Positions 25,528-34,069 of a stretch of 64,000 bases of DNA are shown piece after piece. The translations under genes were made by a program, and so were the position numbers. The notes below the pieces were generated by a model, which saw nothing but the letters and a program-made list of their open reading frames with translations, made no database searches and had not been told where the DNA came from. How positions within the stretch are numbered: position 1 is the first letter of the stretch; each line of letters opens with the position of its first letter. Source of the DNA: Klebsiella sp. BIGb0138 (GTDB lineage Bacteria; Pseudomonadota; Gammaproteobacteria; Enterobacterales; Enterobacteriaceae); assembly GCF_004342285.1 (NCBI RefSeq), contig NZ_SMCV01000001.1, positions 310,001 to 374,000 of the forward strand, written 5' to 3'.

Positions 25528-26460
25528 ATGGATCTTATCGGCATTATTATGTCGGCGGGAAAATCCTCCGTTGATGTCGCGCTTTATACGTTGTTACCCA
25601 TTATGGTGGTCATGCTGATCATCATGAAATATCTGGAAGTGCGCGGCGTACTGGACGTTATCGTCCGCTGGGTCGCCCCGCTGCTCAAGCCTTTTGGCCT
25701 CAGCGGCATGAGCGCATTTGCGCTGATTCAGATAAATTTCGTCAGCTTTGCCGCCCCGCTGGCCACCTTATCGATCATGGATAAACGCGGCGTCTCGGAC
25801 CGGCAGATGGCCGCCACCCTCGCCATGGTTTTTGCCATGGGACAAGGCAACGTATTCTATCCTTTAACGCCTTTTGGCCTGCACTGGATGGCCTCGATTA
25901 CCATTTCAGTTATCGGTGGTCTGTGCGCCGCGGCGGCCACCTGGCACGTCACCGGCCGCAGGCTCTCGGTTGTCGAAAACCCGCGGGCTGAAGCCCTGCC
26001 CAACGCCGAGCAAAGCAATCAGGGAATTATCGCCGTGATCAACAGCGCCGGTTCCGACGCGATCCGTCTGGCGCTTGGCGCCGTCCCAATGCTGATCCTG
26101 TCATTGACTATCGTCGGGTTGATGCAGGCGGCCGGCGTTATCGAACTGCTTCAGCGCCTGCTGATGCCGCTGCTGCTATGGTTGAATATCCCGGTTAACT
26201 TTGTCCTGCCGACGCTGGTGAAATGCGTCGCCGGCGGTACCGCCTATTTTGGCGTCATCTCCGAATTAATCCAGCAGGGGAAAGTGACCGTCAGCCAGAT
26301 TAACGCCTCCGCCGGGCTATTAATTCAGACCTTCGATCTCCCCGGTATTGGCATCTTTCTCGGGGTCAGCTCCCGCTTTGTGCGCCTGTTCCGCTTTGCG
26401 GCGCCGGGCGCCATCGTGGGAATTCTTGTCCGCACCCTCATGCACGCGACGCTCTTCTGA
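25528..26460 (+). CDS. Nucleoside-recognition (gate) domain membrane protein
   Basis: A 310-residue integral membrane protein with eight or so hydrophobic segments. Two related halves carry GATE-type phrases: FGLSGMSAFALIQINFVSFAAPLATLSIM in the first and LPTLVKCVAGGTAYFGVISELIQQG in the second. These resemble the nucleoside-recognition family that includes SpmA/SpmB-like and nucleoside transporter gate domains. Its substrate and role are unknown. The 3' end overlaps the antisense C-terminus of the hydrolase gene at 26320-27987 by about 140 bp. Confidence 0.78.
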   Translation: MDLIGIIMSAGKSSVDVALYTLLPIMVVMLIIMKYLEVRGVLDVIVRWVAPLLKPFGLSGMSAFALIQINFVSFAAPLATLSIMDKRGVSDRQMAATLAMVFAMGQGNVFYPLTPFGLHWMASITISVIGGLCAAAATWHVTGRRLSVVENPRAEALPNAEQSNQGIIAVINSAGSDAIRLALGAVPMLILSLTIVGLMQAAGVIELLQRLLMPLLLWLNIPVNFVLPTLVKCVAGGTAYFGVISELIQQGKVTVSQINASAGLLIQTFDLPGIGIFLGVSSRFVRLFRFAAPGAIVGILVRTLMHATLF

Positions 26461-27987
26461 TGCCGCAGATTTAATGCATCGCGCCCGGTCGGGGCGCCCC
26501 TCGCAGGCGAGATCGCGATGAATACGCGCCATCATATAGGGAAAGAACGGGTTGGAGGTCACACGCATCAGGGTATCCAGCCCCACGCTCAGGGTTGAGG
26601 TTTCACCGCGGAGCGAAATGGTGCCGAGGCTAATGCCGTACAGATTTTTTTCCGTAGGCTCACGACCATACAGCGAATCGCTGAGCGGGAACGGCACCGC
26701 AACATGAGAGAGCGAATACATATCCTGCGGCCAGGCAATATCCAGCGGCGTCACGCGATCGGTCCGTTCCCCCGCCGGCGTCTCACGGGCCACCGTCTCG
26801 TAGGTGGTGGGCGAGGCATTGGTGATCACCGTAGTGTCGTAGCGCCGCGGCGGCGGCGGTAAGAGCGAGTTGACCGCCGAGTAGAGCGCCGGCCGGAACA
26901 GCGCACGGAGGTTCGCCGCCTGATTAATGTCAAACATCACCAGCTCGCTGCCGTTGTCGGGTAAATAGCGATACAGCGAATTGACCACCGCCCGGGTGCT
27001 GACCGTGGAGTCCATCACCGACTGGAAGGTCAAGACCGGCGGCAGCGCCGCGAGCCGCTGGCTGCGGTACGCCTGGCTAATTTGCTGCTGTAGCGCCCGG
27101 GTTAACAGCCACGATTGCCGGGCCGCTTTCACCGGAAATGAGTTGTACTTCCAGGGATTAAACTCCGGCACCACGTTCAGCCATGCCGCACGGGCAAAAG
27201 CCGGGAAGACCGAGGGCAACCCCGCCAACCCGGCAAAGCGGGCAAATGCGGTAACGCCAATCATCGGCGACAGCAGAACCAGCTGCTGCGGTCGACGCAG
27301 CGTGCTATCCTCCAGCCCGTCGAGCGTATATTTCAGCGCCAGCGCGCCGCCGTTGGAATAGCCAACAAGAGACAGCGGGACATCCGGGCCCGCCAGCCGC
27401 GTGGCTTCCCTTACCGCCAGCCGGGTCGTCGCCATCCACTGTTCCCGGTCGACGTCGGTCAGCGCTCCCGGCGCCGTCCCATGCCCCGGCAGGCGGGGGA
27501 TCACCGCGACATACCCCTGGCGCTGATACTCCAGCGCCAGATAGCGCATACTGTAGGGCGAATCCGTCAGACCGTGCAGCAGCACGGCGGCGCCGCGCGG
27601 TTTGCCCGACGGCAGCAGAATCATTGAACGGTTCCAGTCGGGATTAAATTGCGCCGGGTAGACCTGACTGTGGGCGTAAAAACGGTTAAGCGGCGTTTTT
27701 TCATCATCGCGCAGCGTGTCGGTCAGGTTGCGGCGCATATCGCGGAAAATCGCCTCTTCGCGCCCCCGGTAATCGGCAAAGGTGGCGCGGTCGATCTCGT
27801 CGGCGGTCATTTCATCGGCCGACCAGGTATGCCAGCTGTGCAGCGCCGGGCCGCGCTGCGATTCGTAAATACGGCCAATAAAAAAGACGATAACCACCAG
27901 CGCCAGCCCAATAGCGACTTTTTTCACCGCGTTGATAATTTTTGATCGCGACTGATGCCGGAGTCGGATAAAACGCATTATGGTCAT
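26320..27987 (-). CDS. Membrane-anchored alpha/beta hydrolase
   Basis: About 555 residues from the ATG at 27987, chosen because GGAAAGTGAG precedes it. An N-terminal anchor (VAIGLALVVIVFFIGRIY, residues 24-41) leads to a periplasm- or cytoplasm-facing alpha/beta hydrolase domain. It has the oxyanion region AAVLLHGLTDSPYSMRYLA, the nucleophile elbow LVGYSNGGALAL, and PRLPGHGTAPGAL. A catalytic His/Asp pair was not assigned. The last roughly 45 residues (from SAASEERR) are basic, low in structure and read from DNA antisense to the end of the convergent gene, so the conserved protein may really end near residue 505. Confidence 0.8.
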   Translation of the reverse strand: MTIMRFIRLRHQSRSKIINAVKKVAIGLALVVIVFFIGRIYESQRGPALHSWHTWSADEMTADEIDRATFADYRGREEAIFRDMRRNLTDTLRDDEKTPLNRFYAHSQVYPAQFNPDWNRSMILLPSGKPRGAAVLLHGLTDSPYSMRYLALEYQRQGYVAVIPRLPGHGTAPGALTDVDREQWMATTRLAVREATRLAGPDVPLSLVGYSNGGALALKYTLDGLEDSTLRRPQQLVLLSPMIGVTAFARFAGLAGLPSVFPAFARAAWLNVVPEFNPWKYNSFPVKAARQSWLLTRALQQQISQAYRSQRLAALPPVLTFQSVMDSTVSTRAVVNSLYRYLPDNGSELVMFDINQAANLRALFRPALYSAVNSLLPPPPRRYDTTVITNASPTTYETVARETPAGERTDRVTPLDIAWPQDMYSLSHVAVPFPLSDSLYGREPTEKNLYGISLGTISLRGETSTLSVGLDTLMRVTSNPFFPYMMARIHRDLACEGRPDRARCIKSAASEERRVHEGADKNSHDGARRRKAEQAHKAGADPEKDANTGEIEGLN

Positions 27988-28158
27988 CTCACTTTCCATT
28001 TTTTATTACACAGCGTGGTCGTTAAACCGGGTTGCCCGTTCTATCAGAGGCAACGCGGGTCTTTTTAAACATAGATTAAACCAACGGGCTATTCTGATTG
28101 TCAGAAAAGAGATGAAGGGCAATTATCGCCGGGAATGTGGCAGCTCGGGGAAATACGG

Positions 28159-28404
28159 ATGGAATGGTGGGTAAAAAAAGTACAATCAGGTCAGGAAGCG
28201 GAACCGCATTGCGTGGTATTACAAAGCGGTCAGTTAATGATTATTGCCGAAATTGCATCCCGCGATTGCGGTTTACAATGCGGGGATAAACTCACGCCGC
28301 TGGCAAACGCGCGCTACTGCATCAACAACGATACCGCCAGGACATTAAAAGTGATAAAAGCGGTCCATTTTAGCGCCGAACGCTGGGCGGACATCGCCCG
28401 TTGA
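28159..28404 (+). CDS. Small hypothetical protein
   Basis: An 81-residue protein from the ATG at 28159, with GGGG 9 nt upstream; an in-frame ATG at 28135 lacks proper spacing to a Shine-Dalgarno. It is soluble, with the beta-rich phrase HCVVLQSGQLMIIAEIASRD and cysteines at about 18, 37, 41 and 54. I do not recognise a family. It lies between the divergent hydrolase and amn. Codon use looks like its neighbours, and the protein composition is reasonable, so a real gene is more likely than not. Confidence 0.5.
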   Translation: MEWWVKKVQSGQEAEPHCVVLQSGQLMIIAEIASRDCGLQCGDKLTPLANARYCINNDTARTLKVIKAVHFSAERWADIAR

Positions 28405-28543
28405 TACGAATAAACGCCAGCCCCCACCTCAACGATATTGAATACAATCGCTTTCCCCTCTATGCCGCTAAAATTCCCCTTCGCTCTTTTCTGCCTGTGA
28501 CATACTATCGAACATGTCAGCAGACCTGAAACAAGGAGCGAAA

Positions 28544-29998
28544 ATGAACCACAAGGCCGCCAGTCTGACCCCGGAACAAGCACTCACCCAACTGGAAGCG
28601 CAGTACGAACGTTCGGTCAATGCATTACGTAAAGCCATCGGCGAGTATATCGACCACAACGTTCTTCCTGATGACGAGGCCCGCGCTAACGGCTTATTTG
28701 TCTATCCGCAGCTGTCCGTTTCCTGGGACGGCACCGATCACAAGGCCCTGAAAACCCGCGCCTGGGGCCGCTTCACCCATGCCGGTTGCTATACCACCAC
28801 CATCACCAATCCGAAACTGTTTCGCTCGTATCTGCTGGAGCAACTCACGTCGTTGTATCAGGATTACGGCGCGCATATTAGCGTCGAGCTGTCGCAGCAT
28901 GAAATTCCCTATCCTTATGTGATTGACGGTTCCGCATTAACCCTCGATCGCTCGATGAGCGCGGGCCTGACCCGCTATTTCCCGACGACCGAGCTGGCGC
29001 AAATCGGCGATGAAACCGCGGACGGCCTGTTCCATCCGACCGAGCATCATCCGCTTTCGCATTTCGACGCCCGGCGCGTCGATTTCTCCCTCGCGCGCCT
29101 GCGCCACTATACCGGGACGCCGGTGGATCATTTCCAGCCGTACGTTCTGTTCACCAACTACACCCGCTACGTCGACGAGTTCGTGAGCTGGGGATGCAAT
29201 CAGATCCTCGATCCCGACAGCCCCTATATCGCCCTTTCCTGTGCCGGCGGCATCTGGATAACGGCCGATACGGAAGCGCCGGAACAGGCCATTTCCGACC
29301 TGGCGTGGAAAAAGCACCAGATGCCCGCCTGGCACCTGATCACCAAAGAGGGCCAGGGGATCACGTTGATTAATATTGGCGTTGGACCGGCCAACGCCAA
29401 AAACATCTGTGACCATCTGGCGGTGCTGCGCCCGGACGTCTGGCTGATGATTGGCCACTGCGGCGGCCTGCGTGAAAGCCAGACCATCGGCGACTACGTG
29501 TTGGCGCACGCCTACCTACGTGATGACCACGTGCTGGATGCGGTATTGCCGCCGGATATCCCTATCCCCAGCATTGCCGAGGTGCAGCGCGCCCTGTACG
29601 ACGCCACCAAGCAGATCAGCGGCATGCCGGGGGAAGAGGTTAAACAGCGGCTGCGTACCGGTACGGTGGTTACCACGGACGACCGCAACTGGGAGCTGCG
29701 CTATTCCGCCTCGGCGCTGCGCTTTAACCTCAGCCGCGCCGTGGCTATCGACATGGAGAGCGCCACCATTGCCGCCCAGGGCTACCGCTTCCGCGTCCCG
29801 TATGGCACGCTGCTGTGCGTGTCCGATAAACCGCTGCACGGTGAGATTAAACTGCCGGGTCAGGCCAACCGCTTCTATGAAGGGGCGATATCTGAGCACC
29901 TGCAGATCGGCATCAAGGCCATTGATTTACTGCGCGCAGAAGGCGACCACATGCATTCTCGTAAGCTGCGCACCTTCAACGAGCCGCCGTTCCGCTGA
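28544..29998 (+). CDS. amn: AMP nucleosidase
   Basis: A 484-residue protein, the same length as E. coli Amn, from the ATG at 28544 with AAGGAG 6-7 nt upstream. It hydrolyses AMP to adenine and ribose 5-phosphate in purine salvage. The N-terminal regulatory domain carries YPQLSVSWDGTDHKALKTRAWGRF-type sequence (in pieces YPQLSVSWDG and KTRAWGRFTHAG). The C-terminal nucleoside phosphorylase fold has GVGPANAKNICDHL, MIGHCGGLRESQTIGDYVLA, AIDMESATIAAQGYRFRVPYG and LLCVSDKPLHGEIKLPG. In E. coli amn lies near the tRNA-Asn/yeeO region, as here. Confidence 0.97.
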   Translation: MNHKAASLTPEQALTQLEAQYERSVNALRKAIGEYIDHNVLPDDEARANGLFVYPQLSVSWDGTDHKALKTRAWGRFTHAGCYTTTITNPKLFRSYLLEQLTSLYQDYGAHISVELSQHEIPYPYVIDGSALTLDRSMSAGLTRYFPTTELAQIGDETADGLFHPTEHHPLSHFDARRVDFSLARLRHYTGTPVDHFQPYVLFTNYTRYVDEFVSWGCNQILDPDSPYIALSCAGGIWITADTEAPEQAISDLAWKKHQMPAWHLITKEGQGITLINIGVGPANAKNICDHLAVLRPDVWLMIGHCGGLRESQTIGDYVLAHAYLRDDHVLDAVLPPDIPIPSIAEVQRALYDATKQISGMPGEEVKQRLRTGTVVTTDDRNWELRYSASALRFNLSRAVAIDMESATIAAQGYRFRVPYGTLLCVSDKPLHGEIKLPGQANRFYEGAISEHLQIGIKAIDLLRAEGDHMHSRKLRTFNEPPFR

Positions 29999-30006
29999 CC
30001 CCTCCC

Positions 30007-30039
30007 CCTCTTTGCCCGGCGCCACGGCGGGCAAAGAGG
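30007..30039 (+). terminator. Hairpin after amn
   Basis: CCTCTTTGCCCG and CGGGCAAAGAGG form a 12-bp stem with a 9-nt loop, 9 bp after the amn stop. No T-run follows (AAACAACC), so termination would be weak or need Rho. Confidence 0.5.
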
Positions 30040-30177
30040 AAACAACCAGGCGGGCTTGTTCCCCCGGCGCCGGCCTTCAGCCGCGGTACATCCTGCCGCG
30101 GTATAACTCATCGCCTTCCGTTATAACGCCAGCTCATCAAAGCGCGATAAAATCGTTTTTTTATATTGGGAGTGGAT

Positions 30178-30981
30178 ATGCGACCGCTTGCGCAGGCATC
30201 ACAGGCAATATTCTCCTCGGTAAAGTATGTTCTGACCGATATGGATGAGACGCTCACCTTTCGCGGACGGCTTTCTGCCGCCACCTACGCGGCATTAGAG
30301 CGGCTGCAATCTGCCGACATCCGGGTGATCCCCGTCACCGGCGCCCCGGCAGGATGGTGCGATCAGATGGTCAGAATGTGGCCTGTCGATGGCGTCATCG
30401 GCGAGAACGGCGGCCTGTTCTTTCAGCGCTCCGCCGCGGGGCAGACGATAGACCGCCACTTCTGGCACGCGGAGCGGCAGCGCGACGTGCTGGAAAAACT
30501 CAATGGCATCGCAGGGAAAATCGTAGAAACATGCCGCTGGGCGACCCTTGCTGAAGATCAGCCGTTTCGCCTGACCAGCCTGGCCTTTAACCTGCCGGAG
30601 CGAACGGCGCAGATCGACACGCTGCGTTCGTCGCTGCACGCGGCCGGCTTACAAACCACGGTCAATAATTTATGGCTGCTGGGCTGGTGCGGGGAATACG
30701 ATAAACTGACGATGAGCCGCCACGTTCTCAGAACGTTTTATCACCTGGACGAACCGGATGCGCAGGACAGCGTCTTTTATTGCGGGGACTCTGAAAATGA
30801 TGCCCCGATGTTCGCCGGATTCAGGCATACCCTAGGCATGAGCACCCTGCGCCAGCACCTGACAACCATTCCGGCGCTGCCGACGTGGATAAGCCAGGGT
30901 CCCGGAGGAGAAGGGTTTGTCGAGGGGGTGGATAAAATCCTGGAGCACAAGAAACGCGCGAGCGCCGCCGACGCTCTCTGA
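30178..30981 (+). CDS. HAD-superfamily (IIB, Cof-like) phosphatase
   Basis: A 267-residue protein from the ATG at 30178 with GGAG 5 nt upstream. Motif I is LTDMDETLT with the nucleophile Asp and acid Asp; motif II is around VIPVTGAP; the late motif is YCGDSENDAPMF. The large middle cap is of the IIB type found in sugar-phosphate and phosphoglycerate-type phosphatases. The substrate is unknown. It is followed by hairpin 31002-31017 and lies between amn and a convergent MerR gene. Confidence 0.85.
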   Translation: MRPLAQASQAIFSSVKYVLTDMDETLTFRGRLSAATYAALERLQSADIRVIPVTGAPAGWCDQMVRMWPVDGVIGENGGLFFQRSAAGQTIDRHFWHAERQRDVLEKLNGIAGKIVETCRWATLAEDQPFRLTSLAFNLPERTAQIDTLRSSLHAAGLQTTVNNLWLLGWCGEYDKLTMSRHVLRTFYHLDEPDAQDSVFYCGDSENDAPMFAGFRHTLGMSTLRQHLTTIPALPTWISQGPGGEGFVEGVDKILEHKKRASAADAL

Positions 30982-31001
30982 GGCCGCAGAAAATCAGCAA
31001 A

Positions 31002-31017
31002 AGCCCGCCAGCGGGCT
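31002..31017. terminator. Terminator-like hairpin after the HAD gene
   Basis: AGCCCGC and GCGGGCT pair with a tiny loop, followed by GTTTAAG. It sits between the HAD gene and the convergent MerR gene and may serve either. Confidence 0.55.
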
Positions 31018-31070
31018 GTTTAAGCCAGCGGCAATCGCGTTAAGCGGACCGTTCGCTGCCTGACCCGGTG

Positions 31071-31496
31071 TTACCGTTCCCCTTTACCGGCGGCGGGTTC
31101 CTGCAACTGCCCGATCAGCCTCTGCATGTTCTCCTCGCACGAAATCCCTTCAGGCCGATCCGCGATGCTGGCGATCAGATTCAGCAGTTCCAGCTTGCTC
31201 TTCGCAAGCTGCTGTTGCATCAGTTCGATCTCCGATACCCGCATCTTCAGCGACTGTACCAGCTCCTCATGATCCCACTTTTTCTGTCGTTGCGGCAGAA
31301 AACGGCGAATTTGCTCAAGTGAAAAGCCTGCGCGCTGCGCGTTATCAATGATCTTCAGCAGATCCGCCGTTTCCACAGCATAATTCCGGTAGCCATTTCC
31401 CTTGCGCGGAGGCGGTGTAATCAGCCCCTCGGCTTCGTAAAAACGGATACGGGAGGGCGTCACACCCGTCGCTTTTGCCAATTCACCAATCCTCAT
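31071..31496 (-). CDS. MerR-family transcriptional regulator
   Basis: A 141-residue regulator. The N-terminal winged helix is textbook: MRIGELAKATGVTPSRIRFYEAEGLI then a dimerisation coiled coil from about residue 80 (ELVQSLKMRVSEIELMQQQLAKSKLELLNL, as landmark). It lacks the CxC-type C-terminal metal-binding loop of CueR/MerR; it has one cysteine (GISCEEN), so a small-molecule or redox inducer is more likely. It is divergent from the haloperoxidase-like gene, and the promoter between them has the 19-bp spacer and palindrome expected of a MerR target. Confidence 0.92.
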   Translation of the reverse strand: MRIGELAKATGVTPSRIRFYEAEGLITPPPRKGNGYRNYAVETADLLKIIDNAQRAGFSLEQIRRFLPQRQKKWDHEELVQSLKMRVSEIELMQQQLAKSKLELLNLIASIADRPEGISCEENMQRLIGQLQEPAAGKGER

Positions 31497-31513
31497 GTCA
31501 TTGATTCCCCCTA

Positions 31514-31544
31514 TTGACCTTAAAGTTAACTTTAAACTTATACT
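31514..31544 (+). promoter_or_regulatory. MerR-type promoter/operator with 19-bp spacer
   Basis: TTGACC (31514-31519) and TATACT (31539-31544) are separated by 19 bp. In the spacer lies the perfect 16-bp palindrome TTAAAGTTAACTTTAA (31520-31535). An overlong 19-bp spacer with a central palindrome is the hallmark of MerR-activated promoters, in which the activator twists the DNA. It faces the hydrolase gene at 31682. Confidence 0.85.
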
Positions 31545-31681
31545 TTTTCCACGGTCAACAGAAGATCGTTGCCGGACCGGTGCGCAAGCTCTGGCGTCTA
31601 TCCGCCCGCCAGTCGTTCAGGCACGAGCCGCGCCCGGAACACACCTCTGCCTTTGACAACTTACTGAACCGGAGAAACGAT

Positions 31682-32512
31682 ATGGGTTATGTAACAACCA
31701 GCGACGGCGTTGATATTTTCTATAAGGACTGGGGACCTGAAACGGGAAAAACGATCTTCTTCCATCACGGCTGGCCGCTGTCCAGCGATGACTGGGACGC
31801 CCAGATGCTGTTCTTTGTGAACAAAGGTTTCAGGGTCGTCGCCCATGACCGACGCGGTCACGGGCGTTCAAGCCAGGTGTGGGACGGCCATGATATGGAT
31901 CATTATGCCGACGATGTTGCCGCCGTCGTTCAGCATTTAGGCATACAGGGCGCCATGCACGTGGGGCATTCAACCGGCGGCGGCGAGGTCGTTCGCTACA
32001 TCGTTCGTCATGGCGAAGATAACGTTTCCAAAGCCGTACTGATTAGCGCCGTCCCGCCGCTGATGGTAAAAACGGAGCATAATCCGCAAGGTACGCCTGA
32101 ATCGGTGTTTGCTGACTTCCAGGCGCAGCTGGCCGCCAACAGGGCGCAGTTCTATTACGATGTCCCCGCGGGCCCCTTTTATGGCTACAACCGGCCGGGA
32201 GCCAGTCCGTCGCAGGCGGTGATCTGGAACTGGTGGCGCCAGGGGATGATGGGAGGAGCCAAAGCGCACTATGACGGCATCGTTGCGTTCTCACAGACGG
32301 ATTTCACCGAAGATCTTAAGCGTATTTCCATCCCGGTACTGGTCATCCATGGCGATGACGATCAGGTCGTTCCCTACCATGATTCAGGTTTACTTTCCGC
32401 AAGCCTGGTCAGGAACGGTACGCTGAAAACCTACAAAGGGGCCCCGCACGGGATCCCCACCACCCACGCTGAGCAGGTCAATGCGGACCTGCTGGCGTTT
32501 GTAAATAGCTGA
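31682..32512 (+). CDS. Alpha/beta hydrolase, cofactor-free haloperoxidase/arylesterase type
   Basis: A 276-residue cytoplasmic enzyme from the ATG at 31682; the upstream in-frame extension runs through the promoter. The oxyanion region is FFHHGWPLSSDDWDAQ, followed by VVAHDRRGHGRSSQ. The nucleophile elbow is HVGHSTGGGEV with Ser97, the acid lies in VLVIHGDDDQVVP, and the His in KGAPHGIPTTH. These match non-haem haloperoxidases and related esterases, which perform perhydrolysis of organic acids or ester hydrolysis. Expression is probably induced through the divergent MerR regulator. The natural substrate is unknown. Confidence 0.92.
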   Translation: MGYVTTSDGVDIFYKDWGPETGKTIFFHHGWPLSSDDWDAQMLFFVNKGFRVVAHDRRGHGRSSQVWDGHDMDHYADDVAAVVQHLGIQGAMHVGHSTGGGEVVRYIVRHGEDNVSKAVLISAVPPLMVKTEHNPQGTPESVFADFQAQLAANRAQFYYDVPAGPFYGYNRPGASPSQAVIWNWWRQGMMGGAKAHYDGIVAFSQTDFTEDLKRISIPVLVIHGDDDQVVPYHDSGLLSASLVRNGTLKTYKGAPHGIPTTHAEQVNADLLAFVNS

Positions 32513-32717
32513 TGCGCTGACCACGGCCGCTCGTCAGCCGTGGTCCCTGCAGATAAATCATCACCAGAGGCCCCCTCGCCACCGCAGAGCCGGGGGGCGG
32601 GTTGCGATGCAAACGCCGCGCCCCTTACGCAACGTCGGTAAACTATCCTTTTACTGTTTACGTCGCGTGACGGACGCAGATGCCTTGCATCGGGATTGAG
32701 AATAATGAGGAACGGAG

Positions 32718-33665
32718 ATGCAAACGATTCTGGGCGCCAGCGGTCAGATTGCCCGCGAGCTTGCCCGCGAGCTGAAACGCTCATACACCGATGACCTGAG
32801 ACTGGTCAGCCGCAGCCCGCGCAAGGTGAACGACGGCGATGTGACCGTCGCGGCCAATCTGCTTGATGCGGCGCAAACGCGGGAAGCGGTAAAAGGCAGC
32901 AGCATTGTCTATTTCGCCGCGGGGCTACCGACGGACTCGGCGCTGTGGGAGCAACAGTTCCCGACGATGCTGAAAAATGCGCTCGATGCTACCCGCGCGG
33001 CGGGAGCCAGTTTTGTCTATTTTGACAATACCTATATGTACCCGCAGAACGGCGATCCGCAGACGGAAGAAACGCGCTTCGCCCCCAGGGGGCGTAAAGG
33101 AAAGGTGCGCGCCCGAATGACGAACATGGTGCTTGAAGAGATGAAACGCAAGGCCATTCCGGTCATTATCGGACGCGCGCCGGAGTTCTATGGGCCGGGG
33201 AAGACGCAGAGTTTTACCAACGCCCTGATCATCGACAGGCTAAAAACGGGCGAACGGCCACGCGTGCCGGTACGTGACGATAAGCTGCGTACGCTCATCT
33301 GGACGCCTGATGCCAGTCGCGCCCTTGCTGTTCTCGGTAATACCCCGGATGCTTTCGGCCAGAGCTGGCACCTGCCCTGCTGCGACCAGCGCCTCACCTA
33401 TAAACAGTTTGTTACGCTGGCCGGTGAAGTGTTCGGCACAGCCGCTGAATATTCCGTTCTCAGTAAGCAGAGGATGATCGTTGCGGGTCTGTTTTCGAAG
33501 GGGATACGCGAAATTCGGGAACTGCTGCCGCGCTATGAATATGACAACCTGTTCGAATCGGCGAAATTTAAACATCGTTTCCCTGATTTCACCGTCACAA
33601 CCTACCGTGAAGGTCTGGAAGAGATACACAGAGAATGGCGGGATAAGCAGCCGAACCGGAATTAG
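32718..33665 (+). CDS. NAD(P)-binding NmrA/epimerase-like protein
   Basis: A 315-residue Rossmann protein. The N-terminal nucleotide motif is shortened to QTILGASGQIARELA. A variable core has IVYFAAGLPTDS, FVYFDNTYMYPQNG and IGRAPEFYGPG, reminiscent of extended SDR/NmrA proteins such as those annotated as NAD-dependent epimerases. The YxxxK pair is not clearly present, so catalysis is uncertain and a regulatory or reductase role is possible. The ATG at 32718 has GGAACGGAG upstream. It lies downstream of the haloperoxidase-like gene with about 200 bp between. Confidence 0.75.
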   Translation: MQTILGASGQIARELARELKRSYTDDLRLVSRSPRKVNDGDVTVAANLLDAAQTREAVKGSSIVYFAAGLPTDSALWEQQFPTMLKNALDATRAAGASFVYFDNTYMYPQNGDPQTEETRFAPRGRKGKVRARMTNMVLEEMKRKAIPVIIGRAPEFYGPGKTQSFTNALIIDRLKTGERPRVPVRDDKLRTLIWTPDASRALAVLGNTPDAFGQSWHLPCCDQRLTYKQFVTLAGEVFGTAAEYSVLSKQRMIVAGLFSKGIREIRELLPRYEYDNLFESAKFKHRFPDFTVTTYREGLEEIHREWRDKQPNRN

Positions 33666-33820
33666 CCACCGGAGACGCCGGCGGATGACCAGACGTATCT
33701 TGCATGTTGTGACCAATGTTTCTCAGTTTTCCCGGCCCGCTCATCGGACCGGGCCCTCTGTTGACAGAGCACTCGGCATCGGCTCAGGTGTCCGCCTTCC
33801 GCAGATTTCAATCGCGACAA

Positions 33821-33947
33821 AAAGCAAAAAGCCCGCTTAAGTTTCCTTAAGCGGGCTTCTTAAATATGGCTCCTCTGACTGGACTCGAACCAGTGACATA
33901 CGGATTAACAGTCCGCCGTTCTACCGACTGAACTACAGAGGAATCGT
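33821..33947 (-). repeat. Left copy of 127-bp inverted repeat around yeeO (contains tRNA-Asn and terminator)
   Basis: Its reverse complement equals 35696-35822 except for one base in the short spacer after the tRNA CCA end. It includes the whole tRNA-Asn gene, 5 bp of upstream sequence and a 16-bp-stem terminator (33826-33861) that reads out of the tRNA gene. Confidence 0.93.
33867..33942 (-). tRNA. tRNA-Asn (GTT anticodon)
   Basis: A 76-nt gene reading TCCTCTGTAGTTCAGTCGGT at its 5' end, with anticodon loop ACTGTTAATC, T-loop GGTTCGAGTCC and encoded CCA. It is identical to the copy at 35701-35776 and, as far as I can recall, to E. coli asnTUVW genes. tRNA-Asn genes are classic integration sites of ICEKp/high-pathogenicity islands; this copy is intact and no attached element was seen. 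Confidence 0.97.
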
Positions 33948-34069
33948 GTGAACGGGGCGAATATTAACGGCGCCGTAGGGCCTTGTCAAAGGCTGTTTCT
34001 CACATTTTAAATCGTTTGCCGATTTATTCTCCATTTTGGGTAAAAAGTACCGTTTTACCTGAAAAGCGG

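Noticed and set aside
28937..29509. 190-codon antisense frame in amn
   Set aside because: Lies entirely within the unmistakable amn gene in a GC-rich codon-driven shadow frame.
33734..33755. GGCCCG/CGGGCC repeat after the NmrA-like gene
   Set aside because: Too short and imperfect, without a T-run, to call as a terminator.
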